Assembly: GCA_022497155.1 (NCBI GenBank)
Contig: MU385718.1
Span: 1 to 64,000 of the forward strand
DNA: 64,000 nucleotides
DNA from: Whalleya microplaca
Lineage: Eukaryota > Ascomycota > Sordariomycetes > Xylariales > Xylariaceae
Reading direction: 5' to 3'
This document shows positions 36,516-48,215 of the stretch, in pieces. Made by a program: the position numbers and the translations under genes. Position 1 is the stretch's first letter. Each line of letters begins with the position of its first letter. The notes beneath the pieces were generated by a model, which ran no database searches, was not told where the DNA came from, and saw only the letters and a program-made list of their open reading frames with translations.

Positions 36516-37913
36516 ATGGCGGACACGAAGCAGAGCGGTTCCATGACCCTGGACCCCAAGTACGACCACTATGACTATCCCACCACCGCTCCCGTGGCCC
36601 GGAGTGGTCATCCCGGACACCTGACCGAGGCCCAGCAAGCTCAGGTCCATCAGCTGCGTCTGATGCTCGAGAGCGAAGGCTACACAAAGCGGTTAGACAC
36701 GTTGACGCTGGTACGTAGCAGCCTGTTCTACTACTCGCCAGCTAGGGGCATACTCTACCCATATCAACGGTATTTACTAACATGCTTGAAAACAACAGCT
36801 GCGTTTCTTGCGAGCCCGGAAGTTCGACGTCAACCTGTCCAAGAAAATGTAAGGGAAATCGAGCTGGATTTGGAAAAAAATCCATTGCACAATTGACCTC
36901 GTTGACTGACTCGTGACAAGGTTTGTCGACTGCGAGAAATGGCGGGAGACCATCCTGTACGTCGGACAGCCCCTCAAGATCGACGGCCGCTCCATCCACC
37001 TCGATAAGGAGGTGAGCCAGTGGGACAAGGACGGCTCCTTCAAGAAGAAGGTGTCGAAATGGTACCCCCAGTACTACCACAAGACGGATAAGGTACGTAA
37101 GGCACGAAAGAAAGTATTATAAACTCTAGACTGGACTCGCCTTCTGTTTCGAGCAATCTGGGCGCCTTTTGTAATATTTTTATTTTTGTTTTTTAAATAA
37201 AAATGCTCACATGCATTGCTCAACAGGACGGACGACCGGTCTACATCGAGCAGCTCGGCAAGATCGACATCCCGGCCATGAAGCAGGAGGGCATCGAGTA
37301 CGAGCACATGCTGACGAACCTGGCGGTGGAGTACGAGAAGATGGCGGACCCGCGGCTGCCGGCGTGCTCGCGCAAGGCCGGGCAGCTGCTGGAGACGTCG
37401 TGCACGATCATGGACTTCAACGGGGTCGGGTTCGGCAACGCGCGCCAGGTGTTCGGCTACATCCAGGAGGCGTCGGGCATGAGCCAGAACTACTACCCCG
37501 AGCGCCTCGGCCGCATGTACCTCATCAACACCTCCTGGCTGTTCACCGGCGTCTGGCGCATGGTCCGCCCCCTGCTCGACCCCGTCACCGTCGAGAAGAT
37601 CCACGTCCTCGGCGGCAACTACCAGAAGGAGCTGCTCTCCCAGATCCCCGCCGAGAACCTGCCCAAGGAGTTCGGCGGCACCTGCGAGTGCGAGGGTGGT
37701 TGCCATCTGAGCAACTCCGGCCCCTGGTGCGAGCCCGAGTTCTACCGCCCCGCCTGGTGGGAGAAGGAGGAAGGTGCTGATGCCCCTGCCGCCGGTGCGA
37801 CGATCGAGAACAAGCCCACTGAGGTCGGTGGTGCTGCCGCCGCCGGTGGTGAGGCCGAGAAGCCCCTAGTCGAGGGAGAGGAGGCCAAGGCACCTGCTCC
37901 GGCCGCCGCCTGA
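36516..37913 (+). CDS. SEC14: SEC14-type phosphatidylinositol/phosphatidylcholine transfer protein
   Basis: Sec14 exchanges phosphatidylinositol and phosphatidylcholine and supports Golgi secretory function by tuning lipid signalling. Four exons: 36516-36710, 36799-36848, 36921-37092 and 37227-37913, giving 367 aa in consistent phases. Introns are 88, 72 and 134 bp. The CRAL-TRIO N-terminal helix region contains LRFLRARKFDV (66-76) and FVDCEKWRETI. The lipid-binding CRAL-TRIO domain starts near 125 with YYHKTDK, DGRPVYIEQLGKID, MDFNGVGFGNARQVFGYIQ, YYPERLGRMYLINTSWLF and VWRMVRPLLDPVTVEKIHVLG. It ends with LPKEFGGTCECEGGC. After about 320 comes a low-complexity Ala/Glu/Gly tail that makes it longer than yeast Sec14 (about 304 aa), common in filamentous fungi. 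It is convergent with the Mis14 gene. Confidence 0.96.
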
Positions 37914-38768
37914 GGGGAGTAAGGATGGCTGATAGATTGAGGTGGGCAACTGACTGACTGCTGCGAGAGCGAGTCATTGGATCCCCCGAAGGTAGAAGAA
38001 GAGGACTGCGTACGAGCACAATATATACTGTAGAAGAAGCGGTGCTAGGCCGGCGGGAGTAAGTAGTAGTAGTGGTTGTTCTAGTCAGGGGCATACATCA
38101 TGAGGAAGAGTTGTAGTTGTGTTGTTGTGGAGAACCGATCTGTAGAAAAGGAAGAAGAAGAAGAGCCTTGATGATGCTGCCCTGGCATATATTATCTCCT
38201 ACGAAAGTTTTATCCTGTAGACAGACGAATGGCACACAGGTATAGCCGGCCTTTCCAACAATGGAGGCTTTTCTCTCGAAGGACGATATTTAGACTTGTG
38301 TTCTTCTTACCTTGTGCAATCTGTTGTGTATATGCTTGTTGTCATAGTCATGGATTGTAGAGCTCTGTATATGCTGTTGAGACTACTAATAGGGCTTGAT
38401 AGTGCATCTACTCTTAAACATTTTACTATGTATACAAGTATGTACTACGCCGTAGTGCTGCATCCCCGAGCTGCAGACGCTGCACCCCAGCCTAACTACC
38501 CTTCCGAAAGCCACTCTCACAGTAGGGAAAAGCTAAGAGCTCCACTTCTCCAAGATGAAAATAGCAGTTATTACAAAGTGCATGCTCATAACATAGTTAT
38601 ACATCTAGCATCACCACCACGCCCTTCTTAGTCCTTAAAGAAGTATCTAGTGACCTATTTGCCGTAGTCGATGTTCCCGCAACACTCATCATCAATTGCT
38701 AGACTGACTTCTCACTACACTAATCTATGTAGACACAACAAGCACATAAGCGAGTTATGTAGTTCACC
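37914..38768. other. Convergent intergenic region between SEC14 and Mis14
   Basis: 855 bp shared by two 3' ends. Nothing coding was recognised. A GAAGAAGAAGAAGA run lies near 38150. Confidence 0.6.
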
Positions 38769-39992
38769 TCACCGCTCAGTAACAACATACTCCCCAGCAC
38801 CCCTCGCCCTCTCCATCCGCGCAACCACAGCCGGCATCTCGCGCCCCAGACGACCGAGGCCGTGCACGGCGCTCTCGTAGCCGCGCTCGACGTCGTCCTG
38901 GCGCTCCAGGGGCTCGATCTTGAGGTCCTTCTTCTTGCCCTCTTCCCCTCCTACTCCCTCACCATTGCCCTCACCATTGCCCTCACCACCACCAGCGGGA
39001 TTAGCAGTCGAGGAGGCATTCACACCCGCCAAAGCCTCCTCGTCCTCCCTGACCCCGCGCCTGGCGGCCTCGGCCCAGGACGCGGCGGCGGCGGCGGGGA
39101 CGCTGCGCTTCAGCGTCGCGATGTCGCGCAGCAGGTCCTCCTCCTCGCGCGTCAGCTCCTCGACGCGGGCGCGCTTGCGCGCGTCGAAGGGCTCGTAGAT
39201 TTCCTCCGCCTGCAGGGTTGCGGAGGGGGAGAAGGAGGAGGAGGAGGAGGAGGAGGAGGGGGAGAAGAAGTGCGAGGGGTTGATCTCGAGACCGTTGATG
39301 CTGAGGTTGGGCGAGGCGAGCGTGAAGGTCTTGGTTATGTACTAAATTAGTTTGGTTAGTTGGTTGAGTGTTGGTAGGGAGTTGTTAGGTTAGGGTGCTT
39401 GGAGGGGAAGAGAGCGTGAGAGTGACAAATGCATTGGAAGGCGTGCAGTGCAAATAAGAGTTAAGGGGTAAGAATAGTAGATAGGAGAGATTGAATAAGA
39501 AAGTAAAAAATACACGAGGGAAGCAAAAACATACAACACCGGGGATTCGCTGGTCGTCACCGACCCAACTACTAATCCGGCGGTACACAGCTTATCTAGG
39601 GCAGAGCAGACGGGATGCCGAGTTTTCTGTGTCCTATGGTCGTATGTGCCAGACCACTCTCTTCTTTTGACTTATAACACCGACTCCGATGCCTGCTTCT
39701 CCCGCAGAAACGCCGTGGACCACCAACCATCGCAGGTACCCATCCATTGAGCGCGAGCGAAACAAAGACAAGGAGGGCTAGGCGGATGAAACAGAAATAG
39801 GAATAGGGATAGAACACTCACTTCGTCTACCAGCTCCTCTATCCGCGTCCGCAGCTCGTCCTCGCCATGCGCTCCCTCGACGGGCGGGAAGGCCTCGTCT
39901 ATCCTGGCCGTGGCGGCGCGTCGCACGTTGGCGAGCAGGTACGAGAGGTCCTCGGACGCCTGGAGCTCGATTTTGCGGTGCGCTGCATCCAT
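38769..39992 (-). CDS. MIS14: Kinetochore protein Mis14/Nsl1
   Basis: Subunit of the MIS12/MIND complex, which links centromeric chromatin to the Ndc80 microtubule-binding complex. Two exons, 39992-39822 and 39341-38769, give 247 aa. The conserved N-terminus reads MDAAHRKIELQASEDLSYLL and ANVRRAATARIDEAFPPV. It is followed by GEDELRTRIEELVDE spliced to YITKTFTLASPNLSINGLEI, exactly as in fungal Mis14-family proteins. A serine run (TCC codons, 39238-39262) precedes EPFDARKRARVEELTREEEDL, a second family block predicted to be coiled coil. The C-terminal part carries a Gly/Glu/Asn low-complexity loop and a final helical segment. The single intron is 480 bp, unusually long for this window, with CTAAC 17-22 bp before the acceptor. 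An additional exon there is not needed by the family alignment. Confidence 0.85.
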
Positions 39993-40595
39993 GTTGATGT
40001 CGTTCTTCTTCTCTGCGAAACTAAGCGCAAGTCCCGTGTTTTATTATCTCTCTGAAAGCGCAGGATGGTTTCTGAAAATGCGCAATAAAGATTTGTTGGC
40101 GTGTATCGTTCATAGACGCTCGATGCTAGCATATGTTTACTAGGGAAAGATGTTTGTTAGTTTATAGTGGGGCAGACCAGATAGATCGCATTGCTGCATA
40201 ATTGCATATCCCTTAACTGAGGGGCAACCCAACATGGCAGAACAGAGAAGTCGAGAATCAAGACGACCATATCTTCGCAGAACAGAATTATGATAGTTCT
40301 CTTATTCCAAGTCAATCAATTTTATACGCATATAAACCATACTTCGTACACTTTAATTATTTCACATGGAGACTCTGCTCCTATCGATAACGTTGAACTT
40401 GTACAGTCGCTCTCTGCGTGGAATCCCAACTGATAACCCTGCGATATAAGGGGGTTATTTGCATGTCATATCGAGGAATATTCATCGATTCTTTCAGAAT
40501 TATTTACTCGTAATGGAAGTGATAGATTTTTCAAAAATTGTGCTACACATAGCTATAACGACCCAAGTGTCCACCATCTACCATAATACATCCGC
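39993..40595. other. Intergenic region, no gene seen
   Basis: About 600 bp between the start of Mis14 and the 3' end of the LPMO gene. It includes the Mis14 promoter, but no box motif stands out. Confidence 0.55.
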
Positions 40596-41505
40596 CTACG
40601 AACATGTGGCGACATCACCACCCGGCGCCTTGTACGTAGTAGCGTCGAAGCCGTTGTAGAAATTCGGGATATAGATGTCATCATCCGAAGCGTCATATGC
40701 GCCGGGCAGGCTAATCTCAGGCGTGCAAGCACCTCCCGGCCCGGTAATGGATAGCTGCGCGCATCCGATATAGAACTACACATGCCGATGAGCCCCTAAC
40801 TTCGGGTTTGCGAAGACGTTTAGTATGAGCCTTACCTGGCCGCCATCGAGGACCTGCGATCCATGCAATGCCAGCATCTCGGACCGAAGCTGCGATAGGT
40901 GATATATATCAGCAACGTACCCTCTCTCTCATATGCTCGGCCCTGTAGGTGGTGCTCGACCGGGGAAACCGGCCCAGATTGTTAACTTGACCTACCAGAT
41001 ACTCGCCACTAGCCAGATTCGAGGGCAGCGTGAAGGTGTGCTTCATGTCGTTTGCGGACATGATCTCGTTGGCCCACTGCCCATCCGCGTAATCCAGCTC
41101 GTCGATCTTGAACCAGCCGGCACCGACCCCCGTCGCGGCCGCCGCGCTATCCACGGGCCCGTACAGCATGTGCGTGATGGGCCCCGGGTGCGTCGACTGG
41201 TCCCACTGCACGGTGATCGAGTCCCCGGCGCTCGCGGCCACGGTCTGCACGCCCGATCCGTCCGTGCCGTCGACGTTGCACGCGATGTCGTCGCTGGTCA
41301 CGTCGGTCTGTCTTGCTGCTTAGTGGGACATAACCGTATCTTGCAAGGTCTGGGTAAGTAGTCAACGTACGACTGGGTTGTTGCTAGGCGGCATCCGGAT
41401 GCCGATTTCGTAGCCCGGGGTCTCGTCGTTGACCCAGAACTGGTGGAAGTTCTGGTGCGCCGAGACGGCGGCGATCAGGGAGAGGGAGACTGCTGAGGCT
41501 AACAT
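40596..41505 (-). CDS. AA9 lytic polysaccharide monooxygenase (formerly GH61)
   Basis: Copper enzyme that oxidatively cleaves crystalline cellulose; secreted. Four exons: 41505-41371, 41307-40996, 40889-40836 and 40775-40596, giving 226 aa in consistent phases. Introns are 63, 106 and 60 bp. A 16-residue signal peptide ends VSA, leaving His17 as the mature N-terminus, the first arm of the copper histidine brace. The second histidine is His85 in THPGPITHMLYGP. The axial tyrosine is Tyr169 in the QFYIGC motif, with the conserved Gln167 and second-sphere His158 (LALH). Cys55 and Cys172 probably form the family disulfide. All catalytic residues are intact, so an active enzyme is expected. There is no carbohydrate-binding module; the protein ends VATCS. 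Substrate specificity cannot be told from this. Confidence 0.95.
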
Positions 41506-42359
41506 TTTGGTGAGCAAGATGCGCTAGGAAGCGGATTACAATGGCGTAAGGTTGTGGAAGATGATCAGCACCTATACGAGGAAGACATGAGGAAGATGCG
41601 ATAGAAAAAGGACTGCTTATGGGCACGTATGTATTGCTATTGGTGGATTCGCTCATGAGTCGACCTGTCTCATATCCACGGCACTGCCTGAGTATGGTAA
41701 TAGACTTTGAGCTAGACTATTCGATATGTTTGGAATTGATTATATCTAGCTACCTGCCATTGAACCCTCCCTTAACATTTCAGCCGTTGACTTGGGAGTA
41801 GTTGCGGCTGATTGCCGTCCCAAGATCTAAGTTCGCGACCCCTTCACCCTTAGCGGCTGCGGAGGACTCTATCCGCAGCCTAAACGCGGTCAAGCGTAGA
41901 CCCTGCGGCAGGAATCCCAGCTTCAGCATTCGTGGAAATTCTGTGATTTTCAAGGTAGCATTGAAACAGAGAACGACTACCTCCATTTTCATCTTATTTA
42001 TTCTCAGTTAGGAATTGAGCTCGTCCATGAGAAGCCATCTTGATGCCTGTCGTTGATGTGCCTCACGTGACAACTTTCCGCGGATAGTACTGCCATAGGG
42101 ATTTTGATCGTGAAGGACATCGTGCATCGAGACTAACCTCATGATTTTGCCACACAGAAGCCTCCCATTATCTCAGCGGATCCGTTCCACGTCGTCATTC
42201 AATAGGACGCGAACAGATGGACAAATACTGCCGTACCTGTCAACCCGCAGTCGATCTGGGGTCTCGGTAGCGTGAATGCAATCAACCTGGCAGGGCTGAA
42301 GTTCCCAATACCAGCACTTGCATCCGATCTTGTTCGGGAGCACTCGGCCCGCCTTGGCC
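41506..42359. other. Intergenic region, no gene seen
   Basis: About 850 bp between the LPMO start and the 3' end of the split gene. It contains the LPMO promoter. A 69-codon frame near 41800-42011 has no recognisable features. Confidence 0.5.
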
Positions 42360-42572
42360 TCAGATGTAACGAAACATGTTGTCCTTCACGCTCCGCTTCA
42401 TTGCGACGGGCTCCCCGTTCTCATACTCGACGCCGGCTTCGCCACCATCGCCGGCAAGGCCCGACATCTTCAATCGAAGTTCCTCGTCTAGCTCCGCCGT
42501 TGTCTTTGCACTTTTCTTCTCAGTTACAGGCTTCTCTGCTGTGGCTGCATCACGTTTTGAAGAGTCCTTCTG

Positions 42573-42580
42573 CTCAACTG
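42573..42580. repeat. 8-bp target site duplication CTCAACTG (left)
   Basis: Exact match to 43130-43137 on the other side of the MITE. Eight-base duplications are typical of hAT transposition. Confidence 0.9.
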
Positions 42581-43129
42581 CAGCGCTTGCATCAAGTCAA
42601 TTCAAGTCAAGTAAACCACTTTAATTGACTTGAATCAAGTCAAATCAAGTAATCGACTTTTCGAGTTGACTTGAGGCTATTTGCAACTTGACTTGATTAG
42701 TAATATACTAATTACGAATTTTACTCCTGAATCCCTGAATTATATATCAGGGTCAACCTAAAGGGTAGTTTTAAGGAGGTACGTTTATCCGAAGGAAAAA
42801 TTCTCTTTAGGAGATGACCTGATACAGTAAAATTGTTACACAAAAGGCACGGACGTAATAGTAGTCAACCCTTAACAAAGATAATCAGCACAAGTAGGTG
42901 GCTGATAATATTAACTAACAACGCCAGAAGATCTCCCGATATGTGGCTTATAGTGGCTTATACTGTGGCTTATATAACTAACAAAATAATTGACTAGTAT
43001 CAAGTAAATCAAGTCAAAAATAAACTTCTAATTGATTTGATCAATTATCGAAAAAAAAACAATTGTATCAAGTCAATTTAAGTCAATTTAAGTCAAGTCA
43101 AGTAATTAGTTGATTTGATGGAAGCGCTG
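42581..43129. mobile_element. 549-bp non-autonomous hAT-type MITE
   Basis: The ends are inverted: CAGCGCTTGCATCAAGTCAA on the left, CAGCGCTTCCATCAAATCAA on the right (reverse complement). Both are flanked by the exact 8-bp duplication CTCAACTG. Both subterminal regions are packed with AAGTCAA/TTGACTT motifs, as expected for transposase binding sites in hAT elements. The centre is non-coding and has three GTGGCTTATA-like units near 42950-42977. It lacks a transposase and must rely on one elsewhere. It lies inside the coding frame of the small gene described above. Confidence 0.92.
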
Positions 43130-43137
43130 CTCAACTG
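43130..43137. repeat. 8-bp target site duplication CTCAACTG (right)
   Basis: Right copy of the duplication made on MITE insertion, identical to 42573-42580. Confidence 0.9.
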
Positions 43138-43255
43138 ATTTACTTTGCGACTTTGTTTGTGAACCGGCGAGGCGATGGATGAGATGAGATGACCCTGAAA
43201 ATGAGAGCTGACCGGTATTTTGAAAAGCTCCATATCTCACAGCCATTCGCAGCAT

Positions 43256-46200
43256 TTTATATGTAGGTATGAATAGATTGAAGATGATGTTGAAGCCGTG
43301 CAGAGCCAGCCATGCATGACAACATACCTAGATTTTCAAGGGTACTTAGGTACAGTACATGTATGGGTGGCGCTTGGGCCAACATCAATTTCTTGTTCTC
43401 TCGACCAATCCTGTACTCCCGTACTGAGTACAGCAACCTCAACTAAATTTCTTCCATACTACAAGCAGAACGACATCGACTGTGTTTTGTAACCTAACCT
43501 AACTTAACACAGTTAATTGACATGGCGTATTTTCGTTGAATTAGCACCAATATTATGTACTCGGAAGATGAGAGCTCCACTTCATGGCAAATCCGAACGC
43601 CCCTATTCCCAACTCAAATGAGTTTCATGCTTACATAGCAATAATGCCCTGATGCCTTCTTCCATCTTCAAATGAAGCAATATGCTAAAGCATTACTCAG
43701 CCGCGTGGCTTTCAATATCCAGCTCATCCAGACCCGCCCTACTTTCATAATTCTTAAAAAATGTGGCTTTGCGAAGCTAACTGAAAATGAGGTTGAGAGA
43801 TTATGGCATCCCCCCGGCCTCACTATCGTCAATTAGAAACAGGACATCATGCTAAAGGCTCTTCGCGACTTGAATTTTAGCGTGCTTCATCTGAAGGCTT
43901 ATCTCAAAATGATCTTGTGATCGTAGGTCCCCCAATACCAACGACCACTCTCCTTGAGCATCTCGCATAATTCAGGCCGACCGAATCTGTGATAGTTTAT
44001 AGCCTTACTGAATAATGCCGGATGAGGTGAAGAGCCAAGCATTCATTGGTAGCGTTCATATGGGCCCAAGGTAATGAGAGCCAAAGCGGCTGGATTAGTG
44101 CAATGTGAAGCTATAGAGACAGAGCCCCGTTTACGTATACAGGTGGCGGTCGTATGCCAATACACATTCAACCTTATAGGGCGCACTTTAACAAGAGTCA
44201 CTGATGCTTGTAGGTTTCCCAGTAAGCCACATAGTTAAAACTGTACCGGGAGATGATGCACTGACAGATGCGGTGTTCAGCATGTTTTGAGATGTCAATT
44301 TCTTTATAACGTGGAGATCGTTGCCTTACTCACCAGAACCATCAATTACAAGCCCATTCTCGTGAAGACTATTGATAAGTCGAACATAAGATTGTTGTAG
44401 ACGGGTATCAATAGCTGCTAGCTCTCTCAAAGAGGTGCATATAGTATTACAACGAAGTATAGAAATGATTCCAAATAACCCCAATATTAGGGGAAGGCTA
44501 CATTCGACTGCTAATTTTCTCGACAGTTTCTCTTGCACGAGAATCCTTTGGTTGGGGGGAGAGGGGGGGGGCTCTTGTATCAAGCCTGTATCCTGTCAGT
44601 ACTGAGAGGTCATCATTCCCAATGACTGATCCTCGCTAGGTTTTCATACTTGAGGTCTGACAATTGTATGTGTAGGTATCACAAGGCTTGTATGGCTTTG
44701 TGGATAATCCGATCTTGACTCTCAAGAGCCTCGGAGACCATCTCATTGATATTACGTCAACCTGTGGGGCTTTCTCGTTGGAATCCCAAGATTGTGACTG
44801 CCCCTAAATTATGACCAGGCATTCTTTCTAGATTCCAAACTGATTTGTATCGCAGAAAACGACGCCGTAACCGCTGCGTAGGAATTACGGTTGATATATC
44901 CCATGGCAATTTCTTATTGCCGTCAGAGGTGACGAGTGGGACTCTCAAGCTCTTACTGCGTATGTAGTGGCCTACTTCATAGTTTTTATGGCTGATATTT
45001 TCAACACTCGGAATGTCAACTTCATGCCGCTGGACACATGGTGTTGTCGTCCGGTGTGCATTTGTATCTACCACTGTACCGTCATTATCAACTGGATAGG
45101 GAGCAGATATGACACCTAGATCGGGGGACTTATGGTTGTGGTCATGAGTCGAATCTACCTAGTGGTGAGTTATGTTGCGGTAGCTGGACTTGCCATATCA
45201 ACGAGTTCCGTCAAAGGGGAACAAACCATCAGTTTTCCCACCACCATTAACTGATACACGCTCTCCCTCTCTTGCCTTTCTCTCATCAGCTTTAGCCGGT
45301 CTTTGGGCCTCTTTGCAGGCTTGTAACCTCGTGTTGAATGAGATTCGGAAGGTTCAAGGTTGAGGGCTCAATAGACCCAACGAAGGCCCACGCAATTTCT
45401 CTTTCTGAATCAACAGGACCACCTTCTAAGAGTATCTTCATAGAGTCACTCAAAAACATTAAAGGACGTACGCGCTCAGTGATTCATGATCCATTGTCGT
45501 CATAGTCTTGTTTACAATACTGAGAAATTCACAATCAGCTCATCAAAATTTTAGCAGTAAAGGATATTGCTCAAGAACCTTGTTTTGAATATAGAGACTT
45601 ACATGAAGACTATATCAAAGCTTCCAAGAGGTAGCCCCACAGAACCACGGCATTGGAACTATGCAAGGAGATCGTATTACCATTATTATGTGTGCTACCC
45701 TGAAAGTCAATTCTGGAACCGAGATGCAGGAACTTGTCAACAAATATTTAATAGTATAATAGCAAGCTGTTGCTATCCTAAAAGGGAAGGTGGTTATCAA
45801 AGCTCACTAGAGAGTATAGGAACTATACCTCACCTGTCGTCATTGAGGTGATATAGTTGCCGGCAAAGCCTTATTAGGCACAGGTAACATACCACAATCA
45901 CGGCACGGCTGCTAGACCCTGCTGGCGGAGATACCTAGGTATGATCGATGTGGTTTTTGATGCATCTCGTATTAAGTTTCGCCGAAGTTCGAGTTGCCAA
46001 GGCTTTAGGACACGACAAGCGGGCGGCTGTCTCCGAAAGGCAGGTGTTAGATTGGATTTATCCATCCATTCAGGATCAATAATCGATGAAGCTTAAATTA
46101 TGTCTCTATGTGTGTAATTAGCATCCTGACAGGTAACAAGGGCTCAAATATATCGCCGCTGCGACCTTGACGTGCCGTTCTGTGACTGTGCCTGATCGAC

Positions 46201-46877
46201 CAAGTTGCTATGCTTAATGACTATTGAGCTCGTGTGCCCGAATTCTTATGATACTCTCCTATTGGCTACATCACGATCCTATGGTATGGAAGTAGCTGCA
46301 ATCCCGATAAGCTGCCCTCTGCTAGGTCGGCGATTTACTTTAGCCGATCGGTATAATGTTATGGATATCTTCTTGATGGGTTCCGAAACCAGATGTATAC
46401 GTATCCAGTCTTCCCAGAGTATATATGCTAGCTCTCCACATTCGCCATTCCTGGGGCTCTTTTGTTCTTCATCGCAATACAGCCCTATTATTGCGAATGT
46501 CTTAGCTCTCATAGAACCCCAATATTTGTCACAGGACATCTATATCACATCGGCTTCTGGAATGCATGCAGACTTGCAGAAATGAACAATGCTCTTCACT
46601 TTTCGAGTCACCTTTCACATGGGGAATCTGAATCATTCCTAAACAAAAGCTAGACACATACTCCCTAAGCACTGTAACGCAGAGCGTGTGATACCATTGC
46701 AATAGCGATGAAACACCAAGTTTACTTTTCATAACCTATAGATGACAGTTGATGAATTGAATAATAGGCGATTGATCCAACATGACATAGTTATATCCAA
46801 ATTGAGAGTCTCCTTTCAAGTAGTTCCTGCTCCATCATTGAATTCAGTATAGCGAAAATTGCCCAGACGCTATGCGC
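43256..46877. other. Intergenic region, no supported gene
   Basis: 3.6 kb. Minus-strand frames at 44326-44583 and 44757-45074, and frames on both strands near 46205-46585, are open for about 85-126 codons but show no domain, no convincing splice partners and no codon bias I could see. They may be fragments of decayed genes. Confidence 0.45.
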
Positions 46878-48103
46878 TTAGCAGCCAACGTAAATAGCTA
46901 AATCAATATCAGCAAATGTTCACAAATGCGCATTAGATGTAACTCACCGTTGGCAAACAGCGCATAAGAATCAGCGTTGTTTAGTGCTTGGCTAGATGAC
47001 AGTCTGGTCGCAGCAGCGTAACCGTACCCCAAGTCATCGGTGCCGGCAATCTGGGTCAGGTGGGTAGTCTCGTGAAGGGTGGTAGTAGCCTGGTCCTGCG
47101 CGTGGCAAGTAGAAGACAGCGGGGTCAAGGCACTGAAGTACAGCGGGCAGTTCACAATAAAGCTACCAGATGGGAGAGTGTAAGCGAGCACGTTGCTGCT
47201 GCAAGCACCGTAGACATCAGAGCAGTAAGTGTCAGATACACCGGAGCTAGAGCTGCCGCATTCGGAGGCTACACTGGCGAAAACTGACGCAACCTGGGTA
47301 CCGACGGAGGTAGACTTGAAGTATTCCTGGACCTTAGCAGTGTTGCTTCGAGCGGCAGAGGAAGCAGCGGCAGCAAGAGATCTGCAGTTGCTAATGGCAG
47401 TGGTGGTTCGGCTGAGGTTGGTGCCAGTGCAGTCAGATTGCACGTCCTATTCAGAAACGGCATTTAGCGCTTATTTTATAGAAGAGAATTACGTCTTGTA
47501 GTTGGTTCGAAACCTCGAATACTTACAGTCCGCTTCTTGATGAAAGCCGAGCGAGCTTCTTTGGCCTGAACAGCATCGACCTTGGCGGTAATGGTGTTAC
47601 TCGAGTAAGGCACAACACCAGCAATCTCAGTGGTGTTGGCCTGGGCGTAGGAGAGGACACCATTGGCAACAAAGTCAAAGTCACCGCCAGCGGTCAGATC
47701 GTGAAGCTCGGCAGCGTCAAAGTTAACCTCAACTGTCTCACCGGCCGCAATGTTCTGAAACGCTTCATCCACGATACCGGTGGTCATAACACGCAGACGA
47801 ATACCCTCAAAAGCAAGCTTGGAGCCTAAGTTCACACGTGTTAGGAAAATAAACCATTGCATGACTAGGTTGGATAAAGCTCTTACTGCCCTGGAAGACC
47901 TGGACCTTCTCGACGGGTGCCTTATCGAGGATAGTACCCGACTTCAGAATCTTCAAGTTGTCGTCTCCAGTGTTAGTGACAGACACTTTAACACCTGTGT
48001 TTCCAACCATCTCGAGCTGAACGTCGAGAGGCGAGTCGCGCTTGCCCATAGAAGCAGCGCTGGCCAGAGAGGCCAAAAGGGTGACACTACCGAAGAACTT
48101 CAT
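46878..48103 (-). CDS. Deuterolysin-type metalloprotease (neutral protease 2, family M35)
   Basis: Secreted zinc endopeptidase made as a preproenzyme. Four exons: 48103-47887, 47825-47527, 47446-46948 and 46897-46878, giving 344 aa; the last exon encodes only the end of the terminal IYVGC motif. Introns are 61, 80 and 50 bp. The signal peptide is about 1-17 ([17 protein letters not shown]). A propeptide of about 150 residues ends at a dibasic IKKR site (to residue 171). Mature enzyme begins near 172. The zinc site is HETTH (297-301) with the aspzincin GTDDLGYGY block after it; the aspartate there is the third ligand. Several cysteines ([32 protein letters not shown]) fit family disulfides. 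All catalytic residues are intact. A TATA box lies 105 bp before the start codon. Confidence 0.96.
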
Positions 48104-48207
48104 CTTGAAGATTGCGTGGCTGAATAAGATGATAGGAGCAAGGAATTAACTTGAGGAGGAGCTTGAGATTGATGGGAAAAGATCACTAGTCTTGGGAGAG
48201 ATTGAGA

Positions 48208-48215
48208 CTTTTATA
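48208..48215 (-). promoter_or_regulatory. TATA box of the deuterolysin gene
   Basis: TATAAAAG on the minus strand, 105 bp upstream of the deuterolysin ATG, within CAGGGGTATAAAAGTCTC. Distance and match are typical for a strongly inducible secreted protease gene. Confidence 0.65.

Larger units (their letters stand above)
42360..43255 (-). pseudogene. Small conserved fungal protein gene disrupted by a hAT-type MITE
   Basis: On the minus strand an ATG at 43255 opens a frame to 43138. After skipping 42581-43137 (the MITE plus one copy of its 8-bp duplication) the frame continues from 42580 to TGA at 42360. The two parts total 339 nt, 112 codons plus stop, with no stop at the junction. The N-terminus (MLRMAVRYGAFQ) is basic without acidic residues for about 40 aa, like a mitochondrial presequence. 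The C-terminal half is charged: KTTAELDEELRLKMSGLAGD, GGEAGVEYENG, then KRSVKDNMFRYI. That closing pattern resembles a small uncharacterised fungal protein family I recall but cannot name. With the insertion present, translation enters the MITE after codon 42 and meets TAA nine codons later. Splicing the MITE out in frame is not evident. It could be a recent null allele or an allele with an altered, truncated product. Confidence 0.7.

Noticed and set aside
37074..37706. 210-codon minus-strand frame opposite SEC14
   Set aside because: Antisense shadow of the GC-rich CRAL-TRIO exon, no domain.
38862..39350. 162-codon plus-strand frame opposite Mis14
   Set aside because: Gly/Leu-rich antisense of the low-complexity Mis14 exon; the minus strand has the family signatures.
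44840..44880. ACGACGCCGT segment shared with the hairpin region at 51620
   Set aside because: Only about ten bases agree; too short to call a repeat family.
46205..46585. 126-codon plus frame and opposing 86-codon minus frame
   Set aside because: Both strands are open, with no recognisable family; I could not choose and saw no gene evidence.
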